Shown: positions 1-6,545, counted from the stretch's first letter. The stretch is DNA of 11,215 nt from Staphylothermus sp. (GCA_021159785.1 JAGHDU010000165.1:1-11215), one strand, 5' to 3'. Notes: generated by a model from the letters alone, not told the origin. Made by a program: numbers and translations.

Positions 1-29
1 GCTATATAGTGGTACATTCCCTTGACCAT
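1..29 (-). CDS. rpl15e: Ribosomal protein L15e, N-terminal fragment (runs off the left edge)
   Basis: Reading the minus strand leftwards from an ATG at 29-27 gives MVKGMYHYI and then part of a codon at the window edge. This matches the usual start of archaeal large-subunit protein L15e (eL15), which opens with a short basic stretch and a Y-x-Y-I motif followed by an alpha-helical EAW-like segment. An AAGGT ribosome binding site lies at 42-38 on the minus strand, 8 bases before the ATG, and a TATA-like box lies further upstream near 84-91. Only nine complete codons are visible, so the call rests on the N-terminal match, the binding site and the ribosomal setting. The rest of the protein, about 190 residues in the family, would lie left of this window. 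Confidence 0.6.
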
Positions 30-83
30 GGTGTACAACCTTGTATCGTTCTCTCGCCTAGAAGGTATAGACAAGAAAACTGG

Positions 84-91
84 TTTATAAA
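84..91 (-). promoter_or_regulatory. Possible TATA box for the L15e gene
   Basis: The palindromic box TTTATAAA lies about 59 bases upstream of the L15e ATG. With archaeal spacing of about 25 bases to the start of transcription, this gives a leader of roughly 34 bases containing the AAGGT site. Because the box is palindromic it could in principle serve either strand, but the plus-strand gene has a better-placed box of its own at 169-177. Inferred from sequence only. Confidence 0.35.
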
Positions 92-168
92 TATTAAGAG
101 AAGAAATATATTCTTATCGTAGTTGCCCGACTTAATTAAGAGTAAAAAACATTGTATTACGTGCAACG

Positions 169-177
169 TATAAATAG
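169..177 (+). promoter_or_regulatory. TATA box of the YchF-type GTPase gene
   Basis: TATAAATAG lies 50 bases before the ATG at 228. A start of transcription about 25 bases downstream would fall near 198-200, giving a leader of about 28 bases that includes the GGAGTGA ribosome binding site at 215-221. The 198-base gap between the two divergent genes (30-227) therefore seems to hold one promoter in each direction. I saw nothing else in it. Confidence 0.5.
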
Positions 178-227
178 CTTTGATACGTGGGTTCAAAGAG
201 AGTTTGAGTATCTAGGAGTGATTAGTA

Positions 228-1460
228 ATGCCTCCCCCAGAAAAAATAGTAGGAATTATAGGTAAGACCAATGTAGGAAAATCAACACTCTTTACTGCTT
301 TAACTATGGCCCCTGTAGAAATAGCTAATCACCCATTTACCACTATTGAACCAAACGTCGGAGTAGGTTATGTTAGGAAAGAATGTGTACACGTGGAATT
401 AGGTTTAAAAAAATGTACTCCAAGAACTGGGTTCTGCATACGTGGGAATAGGTTTATCCCAGTAAAAATAATGGATGTAGCAGGCCTAATCCCCGGCGCG
501 TCTCAGGGTAAGGGTTTGGGTAACAAATTCATGGACGATCTCAGACAAGCAGATGTATTAATACATGTCGTAGATGCATCTGGTTCTACATCTCTAGAAG
601 GCTCTCCCTCCAGGCCAGGTACATATGATCCAGTTGAAGAAGCAGTAGTTATCCAAAAAGAAGTTGATGAATGGTTCAAAAGTGTTGTAAAAAGAGTATG
701 GGAGAACAAGATCTCCAGGCAGATCTATATGGTACATAATCCAATTGATTATATTACACAAAACCTCTCTGGACTCAGCGTGAAGAAACATCATGTTATA
801 AAAGCTATTGAAAACGCTGGATTAGTGGACAAGAATCCTAGGAAATGGAATGCCTCCGATGTTGAAAAATTTGCTGTTGAATTAAGAAAAGTTAGTAAAC
901 CGATCATTATCGCTGCCAATAAGGCTGACTTACCATATGCTGAGGAAAACATTTTGAGATTAAAGAAAGTATTTGGAGAAGAAAGAGTTATACCTATCAG
1001 TGCGCTTGCCGAGTATATCCTTAGGAAAGCATCACAAAATAAATACATAGAATACATACCCGGCGATCCTGATTTTAAGATAATAGATGATAAGAAGTTA
1101 TCCCAACAACAAAAGCGAGTCTTGGAAATGATCAGAGAAAAGGTTTTGAAAAAGTATGGAGGGACAAGTGTTCAGAGACTTTTAAACCACGCTGTATTTA
1201 ATGTTTTAGATCTAATTGTTGTTTATCCAGTTGAAGATCCAAATAAATTTACTGACCATTATGGAAATATATTACCCGATGCATACCTTGTGCCAAGAGG
1301 AACTACTGTGAGAGAGTTAGCTTACATGGTTCATACCGATTTAGGTAAGACATTTCTCTATGCGATAAATGCTAAAACTAAAGAGAGAGTCGGCGAGGAT
1401 TATGTATTAAGAGACAATGATGTTATTAAAATAGTTGCTACTGCTGCTCGGAAGAAGTAG
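228..1460 (+). CDS. YchF/Obg-family GTP-binding protein with C-terminal TGS domain
   Basis: This 410-residue protein is a TRAFAC-class GTPase of the archaeal YchF-like group, which is about 400 residues long. The G1 P-loop GKTNVGKST is at residues 12-20, the G2 threonines are at about 38-39 in HPFTT, G3 DVAGL is at 83-87, G4 NKAD at 231-234 and a G5-like SAL at 258-260. A helical insertion separates G3 and G4. The last 80 or so residues, from about 330, form a TGS domain that includes PDAYLVPRGTTVRELA and the closing NDVIKIV. Family members bind GTP or ATP and are thought to act with ribosomes, but the exact job in archaea is not settled. The ATG at 228 has a GGAGTGA site 6 bases upstream and a TATA box at 169. 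The 3' end overlaps the convergent DUF2095-like gene by 23 bases. The family assignment is firm and the cellular role is inferred. Confidence 0.92.
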   Translation: MPPPEKIVGIIGKTNVGKSTLFTALTMAPVEIANHPFTTIEPNVGVGYVRKECVHVELGLKKCTPRTGFCIRGNRFIPVKIMDVAGLIPGASQGKGLGNKFMDDLRQADVLIHVVDASGSTSLEGSPSRPGTYDPVEEAVVIQKEVDEWFKSVVKRVWENKISRQIYMVHNPIDYITQNLSGLSVKKHHVIKAIENAGLVDKNPRKWNASDVEKFAVELRKVSKPIIIAANKADLPYAEENILRLKKVFGEERVIPISALAEYILRKASQNKYIEYIPGDPDFKIIDDKKLSQQQKRVLEMIREKVLKKYGGTSVQRLLNHAVFNVLDLIVVYPVEDPNKFTDHYGNILPDAYLVPRGTTVRELAYMVHTDLGKTFLYAINAKTKERVGEDYVLRDNDVIKIVATAARKK

Positions 1461-1803
1461 CACTTGCAAGTTTTTTCCAATATTCAACTGCTTTTCTATA
1501 GTAATAGTTATCACTTTTATGTGGGCCGAAGTACTCCAATCCCTTAGTATTTATGGTGTTTCTTAATTCGTCTGCTTCCTCTTTAGTTATTTCGCCATGT
1601 TTTTCGAGATAATCTATTACTTTGATCGCTTCTTCACGTGTATGGCATCTCCTTATATAATCTATAGGTCCTGGTAAATAGCCTCTCCATGGATCAGGCA
1701 TTGGTTTTCTAATGGTTAACACGAGATCTCCTTCTGGATTTCCGAGTAATTCTTTAGCTAAATGTGGATACTTTTTCTTCAATTCATCAATATTAATTCT
1801 CAT
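1438..1803 (-). CDS. DUF2095-like conserved archaeal protein
   Basis: A soluble 121-residue protein, rich in charged residues and with no membrane segment or signal peptide. Recognisable elements are KKYPHLAKELLG near the N-terminus, the block DPWRGYLPGPIDYIRRC at about residues 37-53, a predicted helix pair with EAIKVIDYLEKHGEITKEEA, and an ending with several tyrosines (DNYYYRKAVEYW). These resemble what I remember of archaeal family DUF2095, whose function is unknown. The family name comes from memory and is moderately certain. The ATG at 1803 has GGGT about 8 bases upstream. The gene lies 37 bases after the sugar nucleotidyltransferase gene and probably shares its transcript. Its 3' end overlaps the tail of the convergent GTPase gene by 23 bases. 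Confidence 0.75.
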   Translation of the reverse strand: MRINIDELKKKYPHLAKELLGNPEGDLVLTIRKPMPDPWRGYLPGPIDYIRRCHTREEAIKVIDYLEKHGEITKEEADELRNTINTKGLEYFGPHKSDNYYYRKAVEYWKKLASATSSEQQ

Positions 1804-1840
1804 GATTTTTTACCCTATTTTATAGAGTCTCTATACATGT

Positions 1841-3115
1841 TTATTCTTGAGGTAAGTCCTCTATATATCCTATCCCGAACCATTTGTAGAAACTTCTAGC
1901 TGGCACATCTCTATAAACTATTGCCCCAGGCGCTATCCATGAATATGAACCTATCTTTACTCCGGGCATAAGTGAAACATTTATACCTGTCTTAACGTGT
2001 GCTCCAACTACAGCTCCAAATTTTCTTCTACCGGTAGACACTAGTTGATTCTTAATATACATTTTAACTGGTTTATTATCAAATCTAAGGTTAGCAATAA
2101 TAGTACCAGCACCAAAATTGACGTGCTCGCATATAATGCTATCTCCTACGTAACTTAGATGACTAATTCTCACGTTCTCCATTATAAGACTCTCTTTCAC
2201 CTCGACTGAGAATCCTATTTTGCTCCCGTTACATATTGTTGAATAAGGCCTTATCCTTGCAGAAGGACCTATTTCAGTATTTTCACCAATATACGCTGGT
2301 CCTTCGATATATGTGCCAGATCTTACATAAGCGTTTCTAGCAATTATTATTTTACCCTTTATGGAAACATTTGGTTCTATGTGACCATTTATCCTAGTTT
2401 CTATTTTATTTAAAGCCATCTTATTGGCTTCCAATATATGCCAAGGCTTTCCAATATCTATCCATTTAGATCCATCGAATTGTATGACTCTAATCATTTT
2501 ATTGTTTCTAACAATGTTTGATAATATATCTGTGAATTCTTTCTCCCCTCTCGGACTAAATGGGATGTCTTTGCTTTCTTCTATATCCTTTATTCTTATT
2601 TTGTAAATACCGGCATTGATGAGGTTACTTGGTGGATTTAAAGGTTTTTCTATAATTCCCTGCAGATAATTGCCTTCGATAACTAATACACCATAGTCTT
2701 TTGGATTATCCTTCTCTACTCCAAGGATGACATTTCCTTCGATTTTGGATATTTCTCGTAAAATATCCCAGTTTTCGAGGAAAATATCACCATATATTAT
2801 GAGTGCATCATCATCTAGGTCTGTATAGGATATTGCCTTTATAACAGCGTCTCCAGTACCTAGTTCAGGGTACTGCTCTACAAAACGTATTTTAAAACCA
2901 TATTTGTGCTTGATATTTTCGATATACTCCATTACCTTTTCTTTTAAATAGCTTATGACTATGAGGACTTCATCGATATCTTCAATGTTAGATAATGCAT
3001 CTAATTGCCATTCAAGCAAGGGTTTACAAAGTATAGGAATTAAGGGCTTAGGTCTTGTCTCTGTTATAGGTCTTAGTCTTATTCCTTTACCTGCCGCGAG
3101 TATTATAGCTTTCAT
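1841..3115 (-). CDS. Bifunctional sugar-1-phosphate nucleotidylyltransferase / amino-sugar-1-phosphate acetyltransferase (ST0452-like)
   Basis: Residues 1-235 form a nucleotidyltransferase domain with the signature AAGKGIRLRPITETRPKPL (7-25), LGTGDA (85-90) and the metal-binding YGD (D110). From about 245 a left-handed beta-helix of hexapeptide repeats follows, containing NFGAGTI and GAHVKTGINVSLMPG. The enzyme should activate sugar phosphates with UTP or dTTP and acetylate GlcN-1-P or GalN-1-P, feeding UDP-GlcNAc-type precursors of glycans. As I recall, the catalytic acetyltransferase residues of Sulfolobus tokodaii ST0452 are H308, Y311, N331, K337 and K340. Here H319, Y322, N342, K348 and K351 match at a constant offset of 11. 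The usual threonine in GxGTR is isoleucine (I12). I chose the ATG at 3115 (424 aa) over one 21 bases upstream because the protein then begins MKAIILAAG and has AGGTCG just upstream. It overlaps the THUMP-SPOUT gene by 29 bases. Confidence 0.88.
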   Translation of the reverse strand: MKAIILAAGKGIRLRPITETRPKPLIPILCKPLLEWQLDALSNIEDIDEVLIVISYLKEKVMEYIENIKHKYGFKIRFVEQYPELGTGDAVIKAISYTDLDDDALIIYGDIFLENWDILREISKIEGNVILGVEKDNPKDYGVLVIEGNYLQGIIEKPLNPPSNLINAGIYKIRIKDIEESKDIPFSPRGEKEFTDILSNIVRNNKMIRVIQFDGSKWIDIGKPWHILEANKMALNKIETRINGHIEPNVSIKGKIIIARNAYVRSGTYIEGPAYIGENTEIGPSARIRPYSTICNGSKIGFSVEVKESLIMENVRISHLSYVGDSIICEHVNFGAGTIIANLRFDNKPVKMYIKNQLVSTGRRKFGAVVGAHVKTGINVSLMPGVKIGSYSWIAPGAIVYRDVPARSFYKWFGIGYIEDLPQE

Positions 3116-4187
3116 GATCCATCGACCTATATTCATGATATAATACTGTCGCTAAAGCTATAAGTCCAGCGGCTGCAGCATAGTCTGTGGATAGAGTAAT
3201 TCCGGGGGCAACGTCTACAATTAGATCTGCATATCTATAGATCCCAACAGGTATCCCTTCACGTGAACCAAATAAGAGATTAATACGTTTCTTTTGACGA
3301 AGTACTAATTCTTTTAACTCTGCTCTTACATCACCAATGTATTTACCTTCAGGTTCAAAAACTATTATTACTTCATCGTATCTATCCCTAACTAATTGAT
3401 GTAAATCCATAAGATAAACAGGCGTTTTTCTAGGTTTATACGGATAGCTCTTTAATTGGATATTATATCTTGATTCTATTCCCTCTCTTACGCCTCTGAT
3501 AAAATACTCAAGTTGATAAGCATCTACGATCCCTGTAGGTGCAATAACTAGTTCTTTTACCTCGAAATTTTGTACTTCTCTTCCTATTCTTTTACCCATA
3601 ACAAGAGCTGAGTCTAGGGGGCCTAGATAAGGCATTTGTATAATAGCTATCTTCTTGAAGAAGCTTCGTAATTCTTTTTTCTCTGGAGAATATTTATGAT
3701 ATTCAAAGCTCCCGGGAAGTATAGCTATGTATGCATAGTCTTGAATAATCTCTATTAAAACGATCTTATCTGGATATCTTAGATTTACTGATGCATTAGT
3801 ATATTTTCGAATACAATCCCCGACAATTACATTAACATCAATACTTGTAAAATTATGTTTTCCACGGCGTGTTGTTCTCACAGCAAATGTTTCGTTCCTG
3901 GATATTTTACTGGTAGCTAAATCTTTGATCTCTGTACAAATTACATTGGGATCGGCTTTTATTATTAAATCTATGGGTATAATTTTATCGGCTTCGGGGA
4001 CTTGCTCTTCTATTAATTTAGCTAGCGCGTCACGGTCATATTTACAAGACTTAATTAGCACTAATCCTTTAAACCCGAGAGGACTGGGCCACGTTTCAGC
4101 ACATTCATCTATTTCACGTATTCTACTCAACACTATTTTTTCGAATCCTATGCTAGTTTTAATTAGAATGTTATAGTCTTTGCTCAA
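3087..4187 (-). CDS. THUMP domain and SPOUT-type RNA methyltransferase-like protein
   Basis: A 366-residue protein. An N-terminal ferredoxin-like region leads into a THUMP RNA-binding domain at roughly 65-165, including FAVRTTRRGKHNFTSIDVN and the typical pattern of a hydrophobic strand before AYIAI. The C-terminal part (about 205-350) looks like a SPOUT trefoil-knot methyltransferase, with NLLFGSREGIP (303-312) and a final knot-like segment DVAPGITLSTDYAAAAG (325-341). Such proteins bind structured RNA, usually tRNA, and use S-adenosylmethionine. The target nucleotide is unknown to me. Translation starts at a TTG (4187) with a strong GGTGA site at 4199-4195, 7 bases upstream. The last 29 bases overlap the nucleotidyltransferase gene, so the two are probably co-transcribed. 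The domain calls are good and the activity is inferred. Confidence 0.8.
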   Translation of the reverse strand: MSKDYNILIKTSIGFEKIVLSRIREIDECAETWPSPLGFKGLVLIKSCKYDRDALAKLIEEQVPEADKIIPIDLIIKADPNVICTEIKDLATSKISRNETFAVRTTRRGKHNFTSIDVNVIVGDCIRKYTNASVNLRYPDKIVLIEIIQDYAYIAILPGSFEYHKYSPEKKELRSFFKKIAIIQMPYLGPLDSALVMGKRIGREVQNFEVKELVIAPTGIVDAYQLEYFIRGVREGIESRYNIQLKSYPYKPRKTPVYLMDLHQLVRDRYDEVIIVFEPEGKYIGDVRAELKELVLRQKKRINLLFGSREGIPVGIYRYADLIVDVAPGITLSTDYAAAAGLIALATVLYHEYRSMDHESYNTRGR

Positions 4188-4241
4188 GTAGCATTCACCG
4201 ATATTTTGTAATATACTGCACTAGATTAACTAGGTTATTTA

Positions 4242-4256
4242 GTCATATATAATAAT
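4242..4256 (-). promoter_or_regulatory. Possible TATA region upstream of the THUMP-SPOUT gene
   Basis: The 179 bases between the rps3ae stop and the TTG start at 4187 are very AT-rich. On the minus strand ATTATTATATATG lies about 60 bases before the start, which would give a leader of about 35 bases holding the GGTGA site. Other AT-rich stretches in the gap (4209-4219, 4284-4296) look similar, so the exact box is uncertain. I found no tRNA, C/D-box RNA or clear hairpin here. The gap must also contain the 3' end of the rps3ae transcript. Confidence 0.25.
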
Positions 4257-4366
4257 AAATTCTAGAATTAGCTAATATAGATGTTATATATAATTGCAGA
4301 TTGTAAAAGAATTGTTGTTTTTACCGATGTATAGATATATTATTAATGTAGAGAAATAATAGAGTT

Positions 4367-5050
4367 TTACTTCTTTAACTGAAGTGGAGAAACTACTACT
4401 GCTGGCTTTGGTCCCTCTGGTGTTGGAATCATTAATAGTTTTGACTTGTAGACTTCGACTTTTCTAATGGGATAGATCTTCCTAGCTCTTTCTGCTATTA
4501 CAGCGCTCATTTTACCAAAGATCATTTCTTGTATTAATTCGTTTAACGTTAATTGTGGTACTCGTTCTTTCACATATTCTTCCATGATTTTCCTTATGGC
4601 TCTCTTCTGACTAGTGTTGCATCTATAACTTGTGAGAGCGATAATAGTTAACCTTAAGTGGTATCCATCTTTTGTAACGACATTGAATATACCTTGTATT
4701 TTGCTACTCTTCCTCCTTACAAGGCTCTTAATATAATCTCTTGATAATTCATGTCCCTTGAATCTTGTAAGGGCCTTATCTTCCTTCACGTCTATTATCT
4801 GGAAGTATAATCTTACATGGACTTGCGTTATATCACCAGTGATATCGTATAGGGTTGTCTCCATTACTCTACCTATTAGCTTTAATGGGTCATCTGCTGG
4901 AGTTGTACCTATGACTATGTTTCCAAAAACATCAGGTGCTAAGACTTCGTACCATTTTTTGAGTTTCCACTTATCTCTTACTGCAAATTTTCTGCGTGCA
5001 GGCAATATTAGTTTACCCCTATACGTTATTTCTTTTTCTCTTTGTCTCAT
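4367..5050 (-). CDS. rps3ae: 30S ribosomal protein S3Ae (eS1)
   Basis: A 227-residue basic protein that matches eS1/S3Ae along its length. Features are DKWKLKKWYEVLAPDVFG near residues 27-44, IGTTPADDP, the RVMETTLYDITGD segment, then FKGHELSRDYIKSLVRRKSSKI and a conserved KIYPIRKVEVYKSKL near the C-terminus. It is a small-subunit protein near the mRNA exit site, found in archaea and eukaryotes. The gene is the last of the colinear cluster and begins 12 bases after the pcc1 stop. No clear Shine-Dalgarno motif precedes the ATG at 5050, so translational coupling to pcc1 is likely. The pcc1-rps3ae neighbourhood is common in archaea. Confidence 0.95.
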   Translation of the reverse strand: MRQREKEITYRGKLILPARRKFAVRDKWKLKKWYEVLAPDVFGNIVIGTTPADDPLKLIGRVMETTLYDITGDITQVHVRLYFQIIDVKEDKALTRFKGHELSRDYIKSLVRRKSSKIQGIFNVVTKDGYHLRLTIIALTSYRCNTSQKRAIRKIMEEYVKERVPQLTLNELIQEMIFGKMSAVIAERARKIYPIRKVEVYKSKLLMIPTPEGPKPAVVVSPLQLKK

Positions 5051-5062
5051 ACAGTTTAAGGG

Positions 5063-5335
5063 CTATTTAAGCATTATCAAAACATTGTCTATCATTTCTA
5101 TTATTGATAATATTTCATCCAATGCGCCTCTAAGTGAGTCAAAGTTTTTTGCTGAATGTTTCACTTTGATGACTATTTCATAAATGTATTCGTTATTGTC
5201 TTCACTTATATTTTCAATTATTTCCATAAAATCAGGTGTTATTACGTTATCTGGATGTAGAGTCTTCTTTAAGGATTCAACATAGTTTTTATTATTTGAA
5301 TATATTCTAAGAGCGGATAAGGTTTCCATGTTCAT
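5063..5335 (-). CDS. pcc1: KEOPS complex subunit Pcc1
   Basis: A small protein of 90 residues from the ATG at 5335. It has the Pcc1 layout: an N-terminal strand (LSALRIYS), a helix with YVESLKKTLHPDN, a central strand (EYIYEIVIKVKHSA), then SLRGALDEILSIIEMID, which matches the family's LRAxLNSxLRWI-like helix. Pcc1 dimerises and contacts Kae1 in the KEOPS complex that makes N6-threonylcarbamoyladenosine at position 37 of ANN-decoding tRNAs. Longer reading is possible from an ATG at 5395, but those extra residues do not resemble Pcc1. A second ATG at 5329 is an equally good start. The 5' end overlaps the Cdc45/RecJ-like frame by 29 bases. Kae1 and Bud32 are encoded upstream in the same cluster. 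The sequence is divergent, so part of the confidence comes from context. Confidence 0.8.
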   Translation of the reverse strand: MNMETLSALRIYSNNKNYVESLKKTLHPDNVITPDFMEIIENISEDNNEYIYEIVIKVKHSAKNFDSLRGALDEILSIIEMIDNVLIMLK

Positions 5336-6083
5336 CAACACGGCATAGTTGTAGGTCATCGCAATTACTATATATAGTAGAAGGTTCGTTCCCAAATCTC
5401 AGTAATTCATCAACAGTGGTTAAGTACTCGCCATTGATTAACGTGATCAAGGGTGTTTTTCGAGTATCTTCGTATATGCTTTTAATTATTTCTATGATAA
5501 TCTCGGGTCTTGCTAGTCCTTCTTCGACTTCTATAACATTTTTTTCTCTCTTTGACTCGATAGATTCTATATAAGTGTTTAATGCCAAGGATATGTCTAA
5601 ACTAAGACCATCTATTACTTCTTCATAGATTGTTAGGATCTGAAATAGTAACTCCCTGTCAACGCTTATTAGTGGTATATAATGTGGATTACTTTTCTTT
5701 ATAGACATAAAAACGAGACTTGCACCGATAAATTCGTTTAATTCCACTACTTTGTTGTTTATTGTTGTTATGTAAATATTTCCTAGTAGTTTTCTAGCTA
5801 TTCCTTTTGCGGTGTTGAAATCTATTTTCATGCCTTTAACGAGTTTCTCCAAAAACTTAGCTGCAAGTTTTTCATCATCTTCTATGGACACATATTTTGT
5901 TAAACCACTTGTTTTTCCAAGAACGGTTTCAAGTAAGTTATTTACATTCTCTGCATCACCTGTGTAGCCTGGAAGGAAGGGTATAAGCGTGCGATAAATA
6001 GCTTTCTGTAATCCAATTCTATTTCTGCCCCAGAATTTGAAACCGAACTTAATAGATAAATTCTCTTTTATTTCATTGAGCAA
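5307..6083 (-). CDS. C-terminal part of the Cdc45/RecJ-like protein (258 aa, if restarted at TTG)
   Basis: If translation restarts after the TAG, the first good codon is TTG at 6083, with GGAG at 6093-6090 and a spacing of 6 bases. That would give a 258-residue protein beginning MLNEIKENLSIKFGFKFWG. The segment includes GLQKAIYRTLIPFLPGYTGD and a C-terminal region possibly equivalent to the DHHA1 part of the family, but I cannot point to diagnostic DHHA1 residues. GGAG here also encodes the end of LEK in the continuous reading, so the match may be chance. Its 3' end overlaps pcc1. Confidence 0.55.
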   Translation of the reverse strand: MLNEIKENLSIKFGFKFWGRNRIGLQKAIYRTLIPFLPGYTGDAENVNNLLETVLGKTSGLTKYVSIEDDEKLAAKFLEKLVKGMKIDFNTAKGIARKLLGNIYITTINNKVVELNEFIGASLVFMSIKKSNPHYIPLISVDRELLFQILTIYEEVIDGLSLDISLALNTYIESIESKREKNVIEVEEGLARPEIIIEIIKSIYEDTRKTPLITLINGEYLTTVDELLRFGNEPSTIYSNCDDLQLCRVDEHGNLIRS

Positions 6084-6158
6084 TTGTTTCTCCAGTCCTT
6101 GAAATCCTTCTTCGGCGTCTAAACCATAATAGATTCCAGGTATTAAAGCTAGCAGTTT

Positions 6159-6488
6159 CTACCAGGAGCTTGTGATAAATAATTTATCTAAAAAATACGC
6201 TGTATATGCAGAAATACTTTCTTTGCCATTATACATCAAATTAAGTAATAGCTGATTACTTTCCCCGTCTCTATACGGTTTGGGTAAATTTATGAGTATT
6301 GTGGGGATCTCTGTTTTTTCAACCACTAATTTAAGATCAAAATTTATAGTTGCCGATATATTATGTTCTTCGAGATTCTTCCATAGTAAACCTGCCGCAA
6401 TCAAAGAATCAATATCTATTTTGGGAACAATCCGTACAACTCCGTATTCCTTAGCGTATTTTACTATATCATTGAGTAATTCGGTCAA
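6159..6488 (-). CDS. N-terminal part of the Cdc45/RecJ-like protein (109 aa before the TAG)
   Basis: Translation from the TTG at 6488 is supported by a GAGGT site at 6500-6496, 7 bases upstream. The product begins MTELLNDIV, carries the motif-I-like IDIDSL at 24-29 and ends SSW just before TAG. It would hold only the first half of a DHH-type domain, so alone it is unlikely to fold as the family does. See the entry covering the whole gene for the context. Confidence 0.6.
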   Translation of the reverse strand: MTELLNDIVKYAKEYGVVRIVPKIDIDSLIAAGLLWKNLEEHNISATINFDLKLVVEKTEIPTILINLPKPYRDGESNQLLLNLMYNGKESISAYTAYFLDKLFITSSW

Positions 6489-6521
6489 CGTCTGAACCTC
6501 TTTGTTAATAGTGAGTTTTAA

Positions 6522-6545
6522 TAATTATATTAGAATTGTTCTAAT
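6522..6545 (-). promoter_or_regulatory. Possible promoter of the Cdc45/RecJ-like gene with an adjacent palindrome
   Basis: The 112-base gap between the rps15 stop and the TTG at 6488 is one of the two larger gaps in the cluster. On the minus strand TAATATAATTA (6532-6522) sits about 39 bases before the TTG, so transcription would start near 6502 and the leader would barely include the GAGGT site. Overlapping its upstream edge is a perfect inverted repeat ATTAGAA-TTG-TTCTAAT (6529-6545), at the place of the BRE. This could be an operator or a chance pattern in AT-rich DNA. Confidence 0.3.

Larger units (their letters stand above)
5307..6488 (-). pseudogene. Cdc45/RecJ-like DHH-family protein gene, interrupted by one in-frame TAG
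   Basis: The frame starting with TTG at 6488 and the frame ending at 5307 are the same frame (offset 405 bases, a multiple of 3). They are separated only by TAG at 6161-6159, which would be residue 110 of about 393. Between the TAG and the next possible start, the 25 codons read KLLALIPGIYYGLDAEEGF and then six more residues, which looks like normal protein. Position between rps15 and pcc1-rps3ae is the known archaeal neighbourhood of the RecJ/Cdc45 family. The N-terminus has a motif-I-like VPKIDIDSL (D25, D27), but the catalytic DHH motif is not visible: the matching place reads TILINLPKP. It may therefore be a non-catalytic Cdc45-like member, such as the Sulfolobus RecJ homologue found with GINS, rather than an active nuclease. 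It is labelled pseudogene only because of the stop; a sequencing error, readthrough or a split gene are also possible. Confidence 0.65.

Noticed and set aside
2..196. Open frame of 64 codons on the minus strand
   Set aside because: It is out of frame with the L15e start at 29 and crosses the AT-rich promoter region. Its hydrophobic composition reflects AT-rich non-coding sequence.
1816..1825. CTATAAAATA on the minus strand as a promoter of the DUF2095-like gene
   Set aside because: The box centre is only about 17 bases from the ATG, too close for the usual archaeal spacing of about 25 bases to the transcript start, and the gene is only 37 bases after its upstream neighbour.
4188..4366. Possible small RNA gene in the 179-base gap
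   Set aside because: I looked for C/D-box motifs (TGATGA and CTGA), tRNA-like arms and hairpins on both strands and found none. The composition is simply very AT-rich.
5063..5070. TTAAATAG on the minus strand as a TATA box of rps3ae
   Set aside because: It is the end of pcc1 coding sequence including its TAG stop and is too near the rps3ae ATG. Coupled expression explains the arrangement better.
4758..5183. 141-codon open frame on the plus strand
   Set aside because: Antisense to rps3ae and pcc1, both firmly or reasonably identified. Serine- and isoleucine-rich shadow translation.
6159..6161. TAG read as pyrrolysine
   Set aside because: Pyrrolysine is known mainly from certain methanogens and some bacteria. 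Nothing in this window indicates that machinery, and the gene set points to a crenarchaeote.
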